Source: Streptomyces sp. PCS3-D2 (GTDB lineage Bacteria; Actinomycetota; Actinomycetes; Streptomycetales; Streptomycetaceae). From it: DNA of 64,000 nucleotides. The stretch covers positions 5,902,501 through 5,966,500 of the forward strand of contig NZ_CP097800.1 of assembly GCF_000612545.2 (NCBI RefSeq). The letters are read 5' to 3'. Shown in pieces: positions 29,363 through 36,425 of this stretch. Within the stretch, counting starts at the first letter, position 1; each line of letters starts with the position of its first letter. The notes beneath the pieces are model-generated. The model searched no databases, had not been told where the DNA came from, and was given only the letters and a program-made list of their open reading frames with translations. Both the position numbers and the translations under genes were made by a program.

Positions 29363-29997
29363 GGCTGCTGTGCCTCCGCCTCGAACCGGGCCGCCAGCGC
29401 GGCGTACTGGTCACGCTCGGCGGCGTATTTCGCGGCGTACTCCGGGGCCTGGTCCGAGTAGGCCCTGGGGGGCTGCTGGTTGGCGACCTGCTCCCAGGAG
29501 CTGGCGCGCTCCTGGGCCTGCTGGGCGGCGTGGCGTGCCTCGTCGGCGAGGGCCGCCGGGGTGGCCCAGGTGTCGTCACAGATCAGCTCGCGGCCCCCGA
29601 AGAGGTGGTCCTGCAGGTAGCTGTGCAGGGTAACGAGCGACATCCCTGCGCTCCGGTCGTAGAAGGCTGCCTTGTAGAACACGGCGACGCGGCGGCGGCC
29701 GAGCTCGTCGAGGATGTACGACCACATGTCGTGGTCGGATGCCTCGCGGGTCCAGCCGGCCGGGAGCGTGGCCGGGGCGAACAGCGGGTCGGCGGGGTCA
29801 GGGTCGCCGAGGGTGAAGCCGAGGGCCTCGAACTCGGCGCGGTCGCCGCGGATCTCGGTGGGGAGCCGGTCGGAGTTGACGAGCTGCTGCTGGCCACGCT
29901 TCTCCTGGCTGCCGATCAGCTCGTCGTTGGACTGGCCGGCCATGGCGCCGAGGAGGAGGAGCTCCAAATCGGCCGGGTTGTTGAAGTTCTCGATCAC
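29359..29997 (-). CDS. Conserved Streptomyces-phage early protein, C-terminal coiled coil
   Basis: A 212-residue protein; the GTG start overlaps the upstream stop (GTGA). N-terminal motif NPADLELLLLGAMAGQSNDELIG, central FYKAAFYDRSAGMSLVTLHSYLQDHLF, and an Ala/Gln/Glu-rich C-terminal helix (EYAAKYAAERDQYAALAARFEAEA; coiled-coil). No catalytic signature found. Unknown function. Confidence 0.6.
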   Translation of the reverse strand: MIENFNNPADLELLLLGAMAGQSNDELIGSQEKRGQQQLVNSDRLPTEIRGDRAEFEALGFTLGDPDPADPLFAPATLPAGWTREASDHDMWSYILDELGRRRVAVFYKAAFYDRSAGMSLVTLHSYLQDHLFGGRELICDDTWATPAALADEARHAAQQAQERASSWEQVANQQPPRAYSDQAPEYAAKYAAERDQYAALAARFEAEAQQP

Positions 29998-30581
29998 GGG
30001 GTCTGCTCCTTGGGTTCGTCGAGGGCGGCGTTGGTGAGTGGGGCTTCGTAGTTGCCGTCTGGCCATTTCGCCGAGAGCAGGCCGAGGATCTGGCTGGCGT
30101 TGATCATCCCGCTGGGGCCAACGCGGTCGCGGACGCTCTGGCACCGATTGCGGACGCGGGCGATGGCGGCCCGCATCCGGCGGGCTTCCTCAACGGTCGC
30201 CCTGTGGTTCATGAGGACGCACTCCTCGGCTGTCGCGCCGTTTGCCATGAATCGGGCAGCGACATCGAGGCGCTGCTCCAAGGTGGCCCGGTTCCAAAGC
30301 CAGATCCACTGAGCCGGGGTAGACGTGGCGCGCCAGTCCGGCTGCGGTTCTTCGCCCTCGTGGAAGGCGGCGAGCGCGGCCTCGGCCTGCTCGGCGCGCG
30401 CGTACAAGGCGTCGAGGGCGTCGTCGGTGATGGTGCTGGCGGTGTGGCGGCCGCTCGCCTCCGGGGCCGACGGGGCGGCGTCCTTGTGCCGGTTGGCGCG
30501 GTAGCCGAGGTAGCCGAGGACGAGGCCGGCGAGGCTGGCGAGCGTGCACCAGGCGATGAAGAACTTGAGGAGGTCGGTCAC
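29994..30581 (-). CDS. Membrane-anchored phage protein with helical cytoplasmic domain
   Basis: A 195-residue protein; GTG start overlaps the upstream stop. One N-terminal membrane helix (residues 5-27, FFIAWCTLASLAGLVLGYLG), then a charged helical region and a domain rich in R/A (EEARRMRAAIARVRNRCQSV). The end (SQILGLLSAKWPDGNYEAPLTN) is typical of a family seen in Streptomyces phages. Role unknown. Confidence 0.6.
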   Translation of the reverse strand: MTDLLKFFIAWCTLASLAGLVLGYLGYRANRHKDAAPSAPEASGRHTASTITDDALDALYARAEQAEAALAAFHEGEEPQPDWRATSTPAQWIWLWNRATLEQRLDVAARFMANGATAEECVLMNHRATVEEARRMRAAIARVRNRCQSVRDRVGPSGMINASQILGLLSAKWPDGNYEAPLTNAALDEPKEQTP

Positions 30582-31273
30582 TGGGTCATCCCTGCTTCGC
30601 CGGGCCCGCGGCGGACGATGGTGCGGATCGTCTCGGTGAGCGGGGCGGGGTCGATGTGGAGCGTGTAGGCGGCGGGCTTGGGCGGGAGCGGCTCGTCGAG
30701 CCACACGATCTCGGTGGCGCCGCCGTGCCCGTGGACGTGATCGACGCTGAGCTGGCCGCGGTCCCAGAAGACGACGCTGGGGTGGTCGCCGCGCCAGCGG
30801 ACGGACGCGGTCCCGTCGGGCCACAGCACGCCGTCGGCGACCACTCCCGTCCCGGAGATGCCGGAGACGTCCGTGTGGCGGTTCAGGTAGAAGCGGCGGG
30901 GTTGCGGGCCCGACTCGGCGCCCGGGGTGGTCGCGTCGGCCTGCGCTCCGTCCTGCGGCCGCCGGTCGAGGTCGGACACCCAGGCCGCACACACCGCAGC
31001 AACCTGGATCAGCTCGGCGCGCAGCCGGGCCGCGTCGGTCTCGGCCATGACCTCGGTGAACTCCTCGTAGAGGATGTGGCCCCAGGTGAGGGCGTCCTCG
31101 TCGGCGGCGTGCTGGCACTGGGCGAGGGCTTCCAGCGCCCAGGTGGCGTTGCCGGTGCTGGTGCCGTCGCGGTGCCGCTGGTCGCCCCACTTCTGGAGCT
31201 GTCGGCGGCGCTCGGCGTCGAGCTCCTCGGCGAACTTGGCGAGGCCGGGGGTTGTGAACAGGGTGGGGTACAC
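30578..31273 (-). CDS. Phage protein with MazG-like (all-alpha NTP-PPase) N-terminal domain
   Basis: A 231-residue protein. Residues 15-100 show RRRQLQKWGDQRH, then ILYEEFTEVMAE and LRAELIQVAAVCAAW, matching the ExxE...ExxD-type helices of MazG-related nucleotide pyrophosphohydrolases that clean nucleotide pools. A Pro/Ala linker follows, then a beta-rich C-terminal domain (FYLNRHTDVSGISGTGVVADGV, FWDRGQLSVDHVHGHGG in pieces) often fused in Streptomyces phages. Enzymatic activity is inferred; some metal ligands are not certain. Confidence 0.55.
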   Translation of the reverse strand: MYPTLFTTPGLAKFAEELDAERRRQLQKWGDQRHRDGTSTGNATWALEALAQCQHAADEDALTWGHILYEEFTEVMAETDAARLRAELIQVAAVCAAWVSDLDRRPQDGAQADATTPGAESGPQPRRFYLNRHTDVSGISGTGVVADGVLWPDGTASVRWRGDHPSVVFWDRGQLSVDHVHGHGGATEIVWLDEPLPPKPAAYTLHIDPAPLTETIRTIVRRGPGEAGMTQ

Positions 31274-31295
31274 GGTGGTGCCTCCGTTGGTGGGG

Positions 31296-31547
31296 TCAGG
31301 CGGGCCGGGCGATGCCCACGGGCTGGTACTGGGCGAAGGTGCGGCGGGTGATCGAGATGGCGGCGGTTCCGCCCCGCGGCGCGGTCACGCGGACGTCACT
31401 TACGGTGTGGGCACCCCGGCTACGGCACCAGCCACGCGGCGTCGCGACGGGCACGGCGGTGATGTGGGTGGGCGTGGTGCCGGCGACGAGGACGGTGCTG
31501 CCGAACGGGGCCTGGTAGACGGTGCCGGGGGTGGGGTCGGTGGCCAT
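31296..31547 (-). CDS. Small beta-rich early protein
   Basis: An 83-residue protein (MATDPTPGTVYQAPFGSTVL at the start; ISITRRTFAQYQPVGIARP at the end), basic, predicted strands, no motif. It lies in operon tiling between the MazG-like gene and the J-domain remnant. Unknown. Confidence 0.5.
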   Translation of the reverse strand: MATDPTPGTVYQAPFGSTVLVAGTTPTHITAVPVATPRGWCRSRGAHTVSDVRVTAPRGGTAAISITRRTFAQYQPVGIARPA

Positions 31548-31563
31548 CGGTGTCTCCTGGGGC

Positions 31564-31656
31564 GGGTGTCAGGCGCTCGCGCGGCGGCGGGCTGCCTGGT
31601 AGGCGGCGTGGGCGGTCATGCACGCGGCGTCGGTGCCGCCGCGGTCGGGGCGGGCG
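31564..31656. repeat. Copy A of a ~93-bp duplication (J-domain 3' end)
   Basis: About 90% identical by eye to 32027..32119, the 3' end of the WhiB/J-domain fusion gene, 463 bases away in the same orientation. Both copies end with equivalent stop codons. Confidence 0.8.
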
Positions 31657-31661
31657 TCAGA
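31569..31661 (-). pseudogene. J-domain C-terminal remnant
   Basis: The minus strand here encodes RPDRGGTDAACMTAHAAYQA and a final ARRRASA before a stop, closely matching the end of the 358-residue fusion protein (HPDRGGTDTACMTAHTAYQE). It has no start of its own and overlaps the stop of the preceding gene, so it is a leftover of a second gene copy. The HPD triad is changed to RPD. Confidence 0.65.
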
Positions 31662-32001
31662 CGGGCTGGGCGAGGGCGCGGCAGCCGATGACGGTGCCCG
31701 TGCTGTTGCGGACCTCGCTGTACGGGACGAGAAGGTCGGAGCGCCGGGGGGCGAGAGCCAGCGCGACAACGAGGGAGACGACGTGGCGGACGCCGTCCTG
31801 GGGGCGCGGGAGGTCGACGCGGTGGCCGAACTCGACGAGCTCGATGCCGTCGGCCTGGGTGCCGAGTTCGATCGTGGCGAGGCGGGCGGGCTCGGGCTCG
31901 GGGTCGATGACGGACTTCAGCCCGAGGCCGAGGTCGTCGTTGCCGTCCTGACGGTCCCATTCGTAGACGCGTATGGGGTGCGGGGTGCGGTTGAGGATCA
32001 T
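31657..32001 (-). CDS. Small phage protein, paralogue of the gene at 33855..34220
   Basis: A 114-residue protein starting MILNRTPHPIRVYEWD and ending LLVPYSEVRNSTGTVIGCRALAQP. The first and last parts match the pattern of the 121-residue protein at 33855..34220 (MIINLTGDTVRVYG; LLIGFDSVHDAAGALVGYRH), so the two genes are diverged tandem copies flanking the fusion gene. Beta-rich, no catalytic motif; family frequent in Streptomyces phages. Confidence 0.65.
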   Translation of the reverse strand: MILNRTPHPIRVYEWDRQDGNDDLGLGLKSVIDPEPEPARLATIELGTQADGIELVEFGHRVDLPRPQDGVRHVVSLVVALALAPRRSDLLVPYSEVRNSTGTVIGCRALAQPV

Positions 32002-32026
32002 GGTGTGCTGCTCCTGATGCCTGGGT

Positions 32027-32119
32027 GGGTGTCAGACACCCGCGCGGCGGCGGGCTTCCTGGTAGGCGGTGTGGGCGGTCATGCACGCCGTGTCGGTGCC
32101 GCCGCGGTCGGGGTGTGCG
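32027..32119. repeat. Copy B of the ~93-bp duplication
   Basis: Partner of 31564..31656; lies in the 3' end of the WhiB/J-domain fusion gene and its stop region. Confidence 0.8.
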
Positions 32120-33108
32120 TCGGCCATGGCCTGCCGGAGGGTCTGGAGGGAGGCGGGTTCCGGGTGTGTGGGGAGCTCCGGGGGTGCCAGGTACAGCAGG
32201 CACCGCAGTCGGCGGTGGTAGGCCTCGCCGTGGGCTTCGATGTGCTGCCGGTCGACGTAGCTGGCCTTGCCCATGAACGTGAAGCTGATCCGCTGGGGGG
32301 TCTTCTTCGTGATGGGGTGGCGGCGGATCTCGTAGTTGCCGGCGGGGCCGTCGTCCCAGTTGGCGTCCCACAGGTCGTACAGGTACTCCACGGGCGCGGG
32401 TACGGCGGGCGCGGGCGGGGTGGGGGCGGCGAGGGCGTCGCGCAGCTGCCGGTCGGTGAGGTGCTGCCAGGCCACGCAGTTGTCGACGTCGCAGGTCCTC
32501 TTGACCGTGCCGTCCGGGAGCCGGCCGTGGCCGACCTCGAAGGCGAGGCGGACGCCTTTGACCCGGCGGCCGCCGACGACGGTGCCTTCGTCGCCGGTCC
32601 ACAGCAGGTGGTCGTCCGGCCCCGGGCGCGTGCGATGTGCGAGGCGCTCGGCCGGGGTTGTGCCCCGCAGGTCGGCGTGTGTGGGCAGGCCCAGGTCCCG
32701 GCGCAGTTGGCTGACGGTGTGGCGGCCCACTCCGGTGGCGTCGGAGACCTTTTCGTTGCTCAGCAGGCCTTCGCGCAGCAGCCGTTCGGCCTGCTCCATG
32801 TCGCCGGTGATCCGGCCGCCGGTCGGGGCGGCGGGCCGCTGGTAGCCGGAGAGGGCGGCGCGCTCGCTCGGGGTGAGGCCTCCGCGGATGTCCGAGCGGT
32901 ATCCGGGTGGGGTGGTGCCTTCCTCCCGGAGGGCCTGGTCGAGGCAGCGGAGCCTGACCGGGCAGTCTGCGCACAGGTCCTTGGCCGCGGTGTCGCTGGA
33001 ATGGAAGTCCTGCAGTTTCCCGACGCATGCGCCGAGCGCGGCCCAGTCGGTGGCCGGATCGGTGTCGGCGTGCGGGCGGGACCGGGGGTTGGAGACGAGG
33101 GTCGACAT
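32032..33108 (-). CDS. WhiB-like / HTH / HNH-like / J-domain fusion protein
   Basis: A 358-residue multi-domain protein. Residues 20-90: WhiB-type [4Fe-4S] domain with C28, C46, C49, C55 (CX2CX5C) and RGGLTPSER in place of the usual G(V/I)WGG turn. 105-142: HTH (LSNEKVSDATGVGRHTVSQL). 165-225: HNH-like zinc unit (TGDEG...HGRLPDGT, CDVDNC, WQHLTD). 240-305: an extra domain (YEIRRHPITKKTPQRISF). 322-358: a truncated J-domain helix pair with HPDRGG at 332-337. WhiB proteins sense redox/NO and bind sigma factor; a J motif would recruit Hsp70. The combination is unusual; each domain call is by pattern. In the early operon, likely regulatory. Confidence 0.7.
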   Translation of the reverse strand: MSTLVSNPRSRPHADTDPATDWAALGACVGKLQDFHSSDTAAKDLCADCPVRLRCLDQALREEGTTPPGYRSDIRGGLTPSERAALSGYQRPAAPTGGRITGDMEQAERLLREGLLSNEKVSDATGVGRHTVSQLRRDLGLPTHADLRGTTPAERLAHRTRPGPDDHLLWTGDEGTVVGGRRVKGVRLAFEVGHGRLPDGTVKRTCDVDNCVAWQHLTDRQLRDALAAPTPPAPAVPAPVEYLYDLWDANWDDGPAGNYEIRRHPITKKTPQRISFTFMGKASYVDRQHIEAHGEAYHRRLRCLLYLAPPELPTHPEPASLQTLRQAMADAHPDRGGTDTACMTAHTAYQEARRRAGV

Positions 33109-33118
33109 CGAGGCCTCC

Positions 33119-33289
33119 TCAGGTGCTGGTCGGGGCGGTGACGGTGAGGGTCCAGTCGCTGCTGATCAGGTAGGCGGCGATGAACTGGGCGAGGGCGGCC
33201 GGGGTGGACTGGTCGGGCGGGGTGATCACGCGGTGGTCCTCGATGGCGGCGGTGATGACGAGCAGCGCGGCGTCCGGGACACCGGTCAC
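33119..33289 (-). CDS. Small hypothetical early protein
   Basis: A 56-residue ORF with GTG overlapping the upstream stop (GTGA); contains a hydrophobic start (VPDAALLVITAAIED) and ALAQFIAAYLISSDWTLTV. No family recognised. Coupled translation between two convincing genes supports it as real. Confidence 0.5.
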   Translation of the reverse strand: MTGVPDAALLVITAAIEDHRVITPPDQSTPAALAQFIAAYLISSDWTLTVTAPTST

Positions 33290-33828
33290 TGGGTCGTCCG
33301 TCCGGTCGCGGACCGCCACTGCTCGACGACCGTTTGCGGGACGATGCCGACCGGCGCGCATTCCACCCCGGCCTGCTGCGCCCAGGACCGGACCTCGGCC
33401 GGGGTGTAGTCCCGGGCGGCCGGCGCGGGACGGGGCTTGGTGGTGCGGCCCTTGCCCTTGAGTTCGGCCTCTCGCGTCTTCAGCCGGTTCAGCTGCTCCT
33501 GCAGCTCGTCCACCTGGCTGATGATGCGCAGGAGCTCTTCCTCGTGCTGGTGGCGGTTCTGCAGGGCTTCCAGCGCGGTCAGGGCACGGTCGGCGTACTG
33601 GCGGACCGCGGCGGCCGGGTGGTTGGTGCCCCAGGCGAGGAGCGCGACCGCGTTCGGGACGGCCTGCGGCGTCTCGGGCTGCGGGATCTTGCCGCGGGCG
33701 ACGAGGGTCTTGTGCGTGTCGATGATGGCGGTGACGTCGGCCAGGGGGGCGCCGGTCTGGTCGGCGATCCGCTGGTCGCTGTACCCGTCGCGGTGCAGCT
33801 GCATCACGACGGCGGCGGAGACTCTCAT
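33286..33828 (-). CDS. DNA-binding protein with C-terminal Lsr2-like domain
   Basis: A 180-residue protein. Residues 1-35 are an HTH (VVMQLHRDGYSDQRIADQTG), 85-125 a coiled coil (LLRIISQVDELQEQLNRLKTRE), and 140-172 match the Lsr2 C-terminal AT-hook-like fold (YTPAEVRSWAQQAGVECAPV, then GIVPQTVVEQW). Lsr2 is the actinobacterial xenogeneic silencer; phages carry such domains as antagonists, own nucleoid proteins or regulators. The coiled coil would allow dimerisation or mixing with host Lsr2. RBS GAAGGGA upstream of ATG 33828. Confidence 0.75.
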   Translation of the reverse strand: MRVSAAVVMQLHRDGYSDQRIADQTGAPLADVTAIIDTHKTLVARGKIPQPETPQAVPNAVALLAWGTNHPAAAVRQYADRALTALEALQNRHQHEEELLRIISQVDELQEQLNRLKTREAELKGKGRTTKPRPAPAARDYTPAEVRSWAQQAGVECAPVGIVPQTVVEQWRSATGRTTQ

Positions 33829-33854
33829 GGGCTGTGTCCCTTCTGTGCGGCGGG

Positions 33855-34220
33855 TCAGCAGGGGCTGACGAGGTGGCGGTAGCCGACGAGGGCCCCGGCG
33901 GCGTCGTGGACGGAGTCGAACCCGATGAGGAGGTCGGCGCGGCCGCGCGCGGTCAGGCCGATGGCGGCGTCGACGAGGAGGTAGGTGTTCGGGCGGCTGG
34001 GCGGCAGGTCGCGGACGACGTGCCGGACCAGGTAGGTCTGGACAGGGCGGCCGCCGTGGAAGGTGCGCTCGCCCCGGCCGAGGGAGACGAGGTCGACGTA
34101 AGCCGGCGGAACTTCGGCGGCGAACACGGTGCACCCGGTGTCGAGGGCGTCGTCGGCGATGACGTCGGGAGCGTCCGGCCCGTACACGCGCACGGTGTCG
34201 CCGGTCAGGTTGATGATCAT
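33855..34220 (-). CDS. Small phage protein, paralogue of the gene at 31657..32001
   Basis: A 121-residue protein beginning MIINLTGDTVRVYG with a middle YLVRHVVRDLPPSRPNTYLL and ending YRHLVSPC. The start overlaps the preceding stop (ATGA). Shared N- and C-terminal patterns with 31657..32001 indicate duplication. Unknown role. Confidence 0.65.
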   Translation of the reverse strand: MIINLTGDTVRVYGPDAPDVIADDALDTGCTVFAAEVPPAYVDLVSLGRGERTFHGGRPVQTYLVRHVVRDLPPSRPNTYLLVDAAIGLTARGRADLLIGFDSVHDAAGALVGYRHLVSPC

Positions 34221-34441
34221 TCGGGGTCCTTCGGGGACGGGCGGCCCTCGGCCGCGGTGATCGGTGGGCAGATGTGCCAGCCCTCGCTGCGGACGTCGGC
34301 CACGGCCTGCGCCCCGACGAGGGCGGCGACCCGCTCGGGCAGGTCCACGCCGAGCGCCAGGAGCTCGCGCTGCACGGCCGCCGCGACGACCGCGGCCACC
34401 GCGTCCGCCACGACGCCGGCCGGCCGGTTCACCGCGTCCAC
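34217..34441 (-). CDS. Small hypothetical early protein
   Basis: A 74-residue protein, Ala/Val-rich helix at residues 5-40 (VVADAVAAVVAAAVQRELLA), then WHICPP and a Pro-rich end. Its ATG overlaps the end of the zinc-finger gene by 13 bases. No known family. Confidence 0.55.
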   Translation of the reverse strand: MDAVNRPAGVVADAVAAVVAAAVQRELLALGVDLPERVAALVGAQAVADVRSEGWHICPPITAAEGRPSPKDPE

Positions 34442-34746
34442 CCCTGCCAGCGCACCGGCCGCACACCGGACCGCTCACGGGGCGTGGCACGGCCGCTGCG
34501 CCCGGGCCGGGGGGCGGTGCAGGTGGCGGCGTGGGGCATGTAGCGGCGCTCGTAGGTTTCGACGTCGGGGCGGTCGGCGGTCAGGCCGCGGGAGCGCAGG
34601 GTGCCGACGCCGTCGCGGTAGGCGGCGAGGTTGCCGAGCGGGTTGGGTTCGGCGTTGACGGCCTGGCGGCGGCCGGCGGCGGTGATGGTCCACCGGATCG
34701 GCTGGCCGCACCTGTTGCAGGCGGTGACGTCGTAGTCGCTGGGCAT
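34429..34746 (-). CDS. Small zinc-finger protein
   Basis: A 105-residue protein with CNRCGQPIRWTITAAGRRQA near the N-terminus and ATCTAP in the second half; the CxxC unit with a following beta hairpin and a later HAATC suggests one zinc site. The basic C-terminus fits nucleic-acid binding. Common type in Streptomyces phages. Confidence 0.6.
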   Translation of the reverse strand: MPSDYDVTACNRCGQPIRWTITAAGRRQAVNAEPNPLGNLAAYRDGVGTLRSRGLTADRPDVETYERRYMPHAATCTAPRPGRSGRATPRERSGVRPVRWQGWTR

Positions 34747-34756
34747 GGGTGGCTCC

Positions 34757-34966
34757 TCAGATGCCCGGGAGCGGGACGCATCCGCGGTGGTTGAGGCACT
34801 CCACCTCGTCGCCGGAGACGAGGTGGACGTGCCGGCCCTTGGCGGCCAGGTCCTCGGCGGCGGTACGGGCGGGCGGGACCGGCGCGGGGCTGCCGAACGG
34901 GACAGGGGCGGTGTCGGCCCATGCCTCGTGGAGGTCCGGGGCGGTGGGGGCGGCGTGGAGCGTCAT
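34757..34966 (-). CDS. Small hypothetical early protein
   Basis: A 69-residue protein (MTLHAAPTAPDLHEAWADTA at the start; VSGDEVECLNHRGCVPLPGI at the end) with a CxxxxxC pair near the end. It follows the replication-initiator-like gene by 12 bases in operon order. Unknown function. Confidence 0.5.
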   Translation of the reverse strand: MTLHAAPTAPDLHEAWADTAPVPFGSPAPVPPARTAAEDLAAKGRHVHLVSGDEVECLNHRGCVPLPGI

Positions 34967-34978
34967 GGGTGGGCCCTC

Positions 34979-36001
34979 TCAGGCGGTGTCGGTGGCGGTG
35001 GTGTCGTCGCGGAGGTGGGGGGAGACCAGGCGCCAGCCGTAGACCTTGATGGCCTCGGTCCGGCCGAGCTTGCGGATCGCCCGCCGTACGGCCTCGGGGT
35101 CGGTCTCGGCGGCCGCGCGTACGTCGGCGACCGTGGCCACGTGCTCGGGGTCGCGCACCGACAGCAGGAGCGGCATCTGCCCCCGGCTGCTGGCGCTTTT
35201 CGTCTTGACCTCAGCGGCGCGGGCGTCGCGCCGCTCCTGGGTGGTCAGGGCCAGGCGCGGCGGCGCGGGCGGCGGGGCGGTGTCGAACGGGTCGGCCTCG
35301 GTCGGCGTGGTGTCGACCTCGTCGACCTCGGGCGGCTCGCCGAGCTCCTCGGGAGCGACCCCCAGGGTCAGGTGACCACCAACAGCAGCCGATTCCTGGG
35401 GTAGTACCTGGGTAACCCTGGGACGTTGGGGGGCCGGTCCCCCCATTTCAAGGGGGGCCGGTCCCCCCATTTCCAAGGGGGGCCGGTCCCCCCATTTGCC
35501 TTCCGGTGAATTGGGGGGCCGGTCCCCCCTATTCGGGCCCTCGGAATGGGGGGCCGGTCCCCCCATCTCGGGGGCGGCCTCCTCGGCCCACGGCGCCGAC
35601 TCCTTCTTCGGCCGGCGCCGCTTCCGCTCCTCGATGACCGCGACTGCCGCGGCCCAGTCGGGGCGAGGGCTGATGACCAGTACGTACACGGTCGGGCGGC
35701 CCGGGCCGGGCGGTTCCTCGGTGGTCACGACCCCGGCGGCGACCGCGGCCTGCAGCCACACCCGGACCTCCTTGATGTCCGAGCAGGAGGCCGCGGCCAC
35801 GCTCTGCACGCGGATCGCCTTGCCGTCCCGCATCCGCAGCACACCGCTGGTGTTCGCGGCGGTCGCCAGGGCGTACAGGACGGTCAGGAAGCCACCGCGC
35901 AGGGGCCGGGGGAGGCCCCGCGTCCACCGCCAGTACAAGGCGTTGCGGTAGGCGTGCGGGACGCCTCCGCTGACGTGGTCCGGCTGCTGCTCGTCGGGCA
36001 C
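34979..36001 (-). CDS. Replication initiator-like protein with winged-helix N-terminus and internal iterons
   Basis: A 340-residue protein. Residues 20-110 form a winged helix-like domain (FLTVLYALATAANTSGVLRM, then IKEVRVWLQAAVAAGVVTTEE, PTVYVLVISPRPDW). Residues 145-195 are a Gly/Pro segment with repeats of the type LEMGGPAP, encoded by the 17-bp iterons. The C-terminal domain (DVRAAAETDPEAVRRAIRKLGRTEAIKVYGW, in part) is another helical DNA-binding-like unit. Domain order and the location of iterons inside the gene parallel lambda O and similar phage initiators. The identity is inferred, not matched to a named family. Confidence 0.6.
   Translation of the reverse strand: MPDEQQPDHVSGGVPHAYRNALYWRWTRGLPRPLRGGFLTVLYALATAANTSGVLRMRDGKAIRVQSVAAASCSDIKEVRVWLQAAVAAGVVTTEEPPGPGRPTVYVLVISPRPDWAAAVAVIEERKRRRPKKESAPWAEEAAPEMGGPAPHSEGPNRGDRPPNSPEGKWGDRPPLEMGGPAPLEMGGPAPQRPRVTQVLPQESAAVGGHLTLGVAPEELGEPPEVDEVDTTPTEADPFDTAPPPAPPRLALTTQERRDARAAEVKTKSASSRGQMPLLLSVRDPEHVATVADVRAAAETDPEAVRRAIRKLGRTEAIKVYGWRLVSPHLRDDTTATDTA
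35428..35564. repeat. Five perfect 17-bp iterons: candidate replication origin
   Basis: GGGGGGCCGGTCCCCCC occurs at 35428, 35452, 35477, 35513 and 35548, every copy exact, with start-to-start spacings of 24, 25, 36 and 35. Each is nearly palindromic (GGGGGG CCGG T CCCCCC). They sit inside the initiator-like gene. Regular spacing and perfect conservation point to binding sites under selection, as in phage and plasmid origins. Confidence 0.8.
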
Positions 36002-36050
36002 GATCGCCTCTCTGGGTCGGGGTGGTGCTGCAGTGCGGGCGGGAGCGGCG

Positions 36051-36422
36051 TCAACGGCACCCGCGGACCCGGGCCATGGCGGCGGCGGGGATGGACAGCT
36101 GCAGCGGTTCGGTCTCGTACCGGGCGCCCCGGACGGGCTGGATCCACTGGCGCTGTTCCAGCGCGGCCAGCTGGACCAGCACCATCCCCGCGGTCAGGCC
36201 GGTGGCCTTGACCAGGCCGGGGACACCGGGCTGCCTGTTCGCGGGGATCACTCCGTCGGGGTTGGCGAACACCCCGAGGACCAGGGCGACGACCTTGGTG
36301 TGGGGGATCATGCGGGCGTCGCGGACGGCCTGCAGGTAGTTCCCGCGGAACTTCCGGCGGGACCCGGCCAGGACGGCGGGAGCGAACCGCGCAGCGAGGT
36401 CGGCGGGAGTCGGGGTCTTCAT
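36051..36422 (-). CDS. Winged-helix phage protein next to the initiator gene
   Basis: A 123-residue protein with MIPHTKVVALVLGVFANPDG and LVKATGLTAGMVLVQLAALE, then QWIQPVRGARYETEPLQL: a helix-turn-helix followed by a wing. It resembles the N-terminal domain of the next gene's product, so the two may act together at the origin or be diverged copies. ATG at 36422; no catalytic motif. Confidence 0.6.
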   Translation of the reverse strand: MKTPTPADLAARFAPAVLAGSRRKFRGNYLQAVRDARMIPHTKVVALVLGVFANPDGVIPANRQPGVPGLVKATGLTAGMVLVQLAALEQRQWIQPVRGARYETEPLQLSIPAAAMARVRGCR

Positions 36423-36425
36423 CGG

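Noticed and set aside
35428-35564. Possible CRISPR array
   Set aside because: The 17-bp repeats are separated by only 7-19 bp and lie inside a coding frame; no cas genes nearby. Better explained as iterons.
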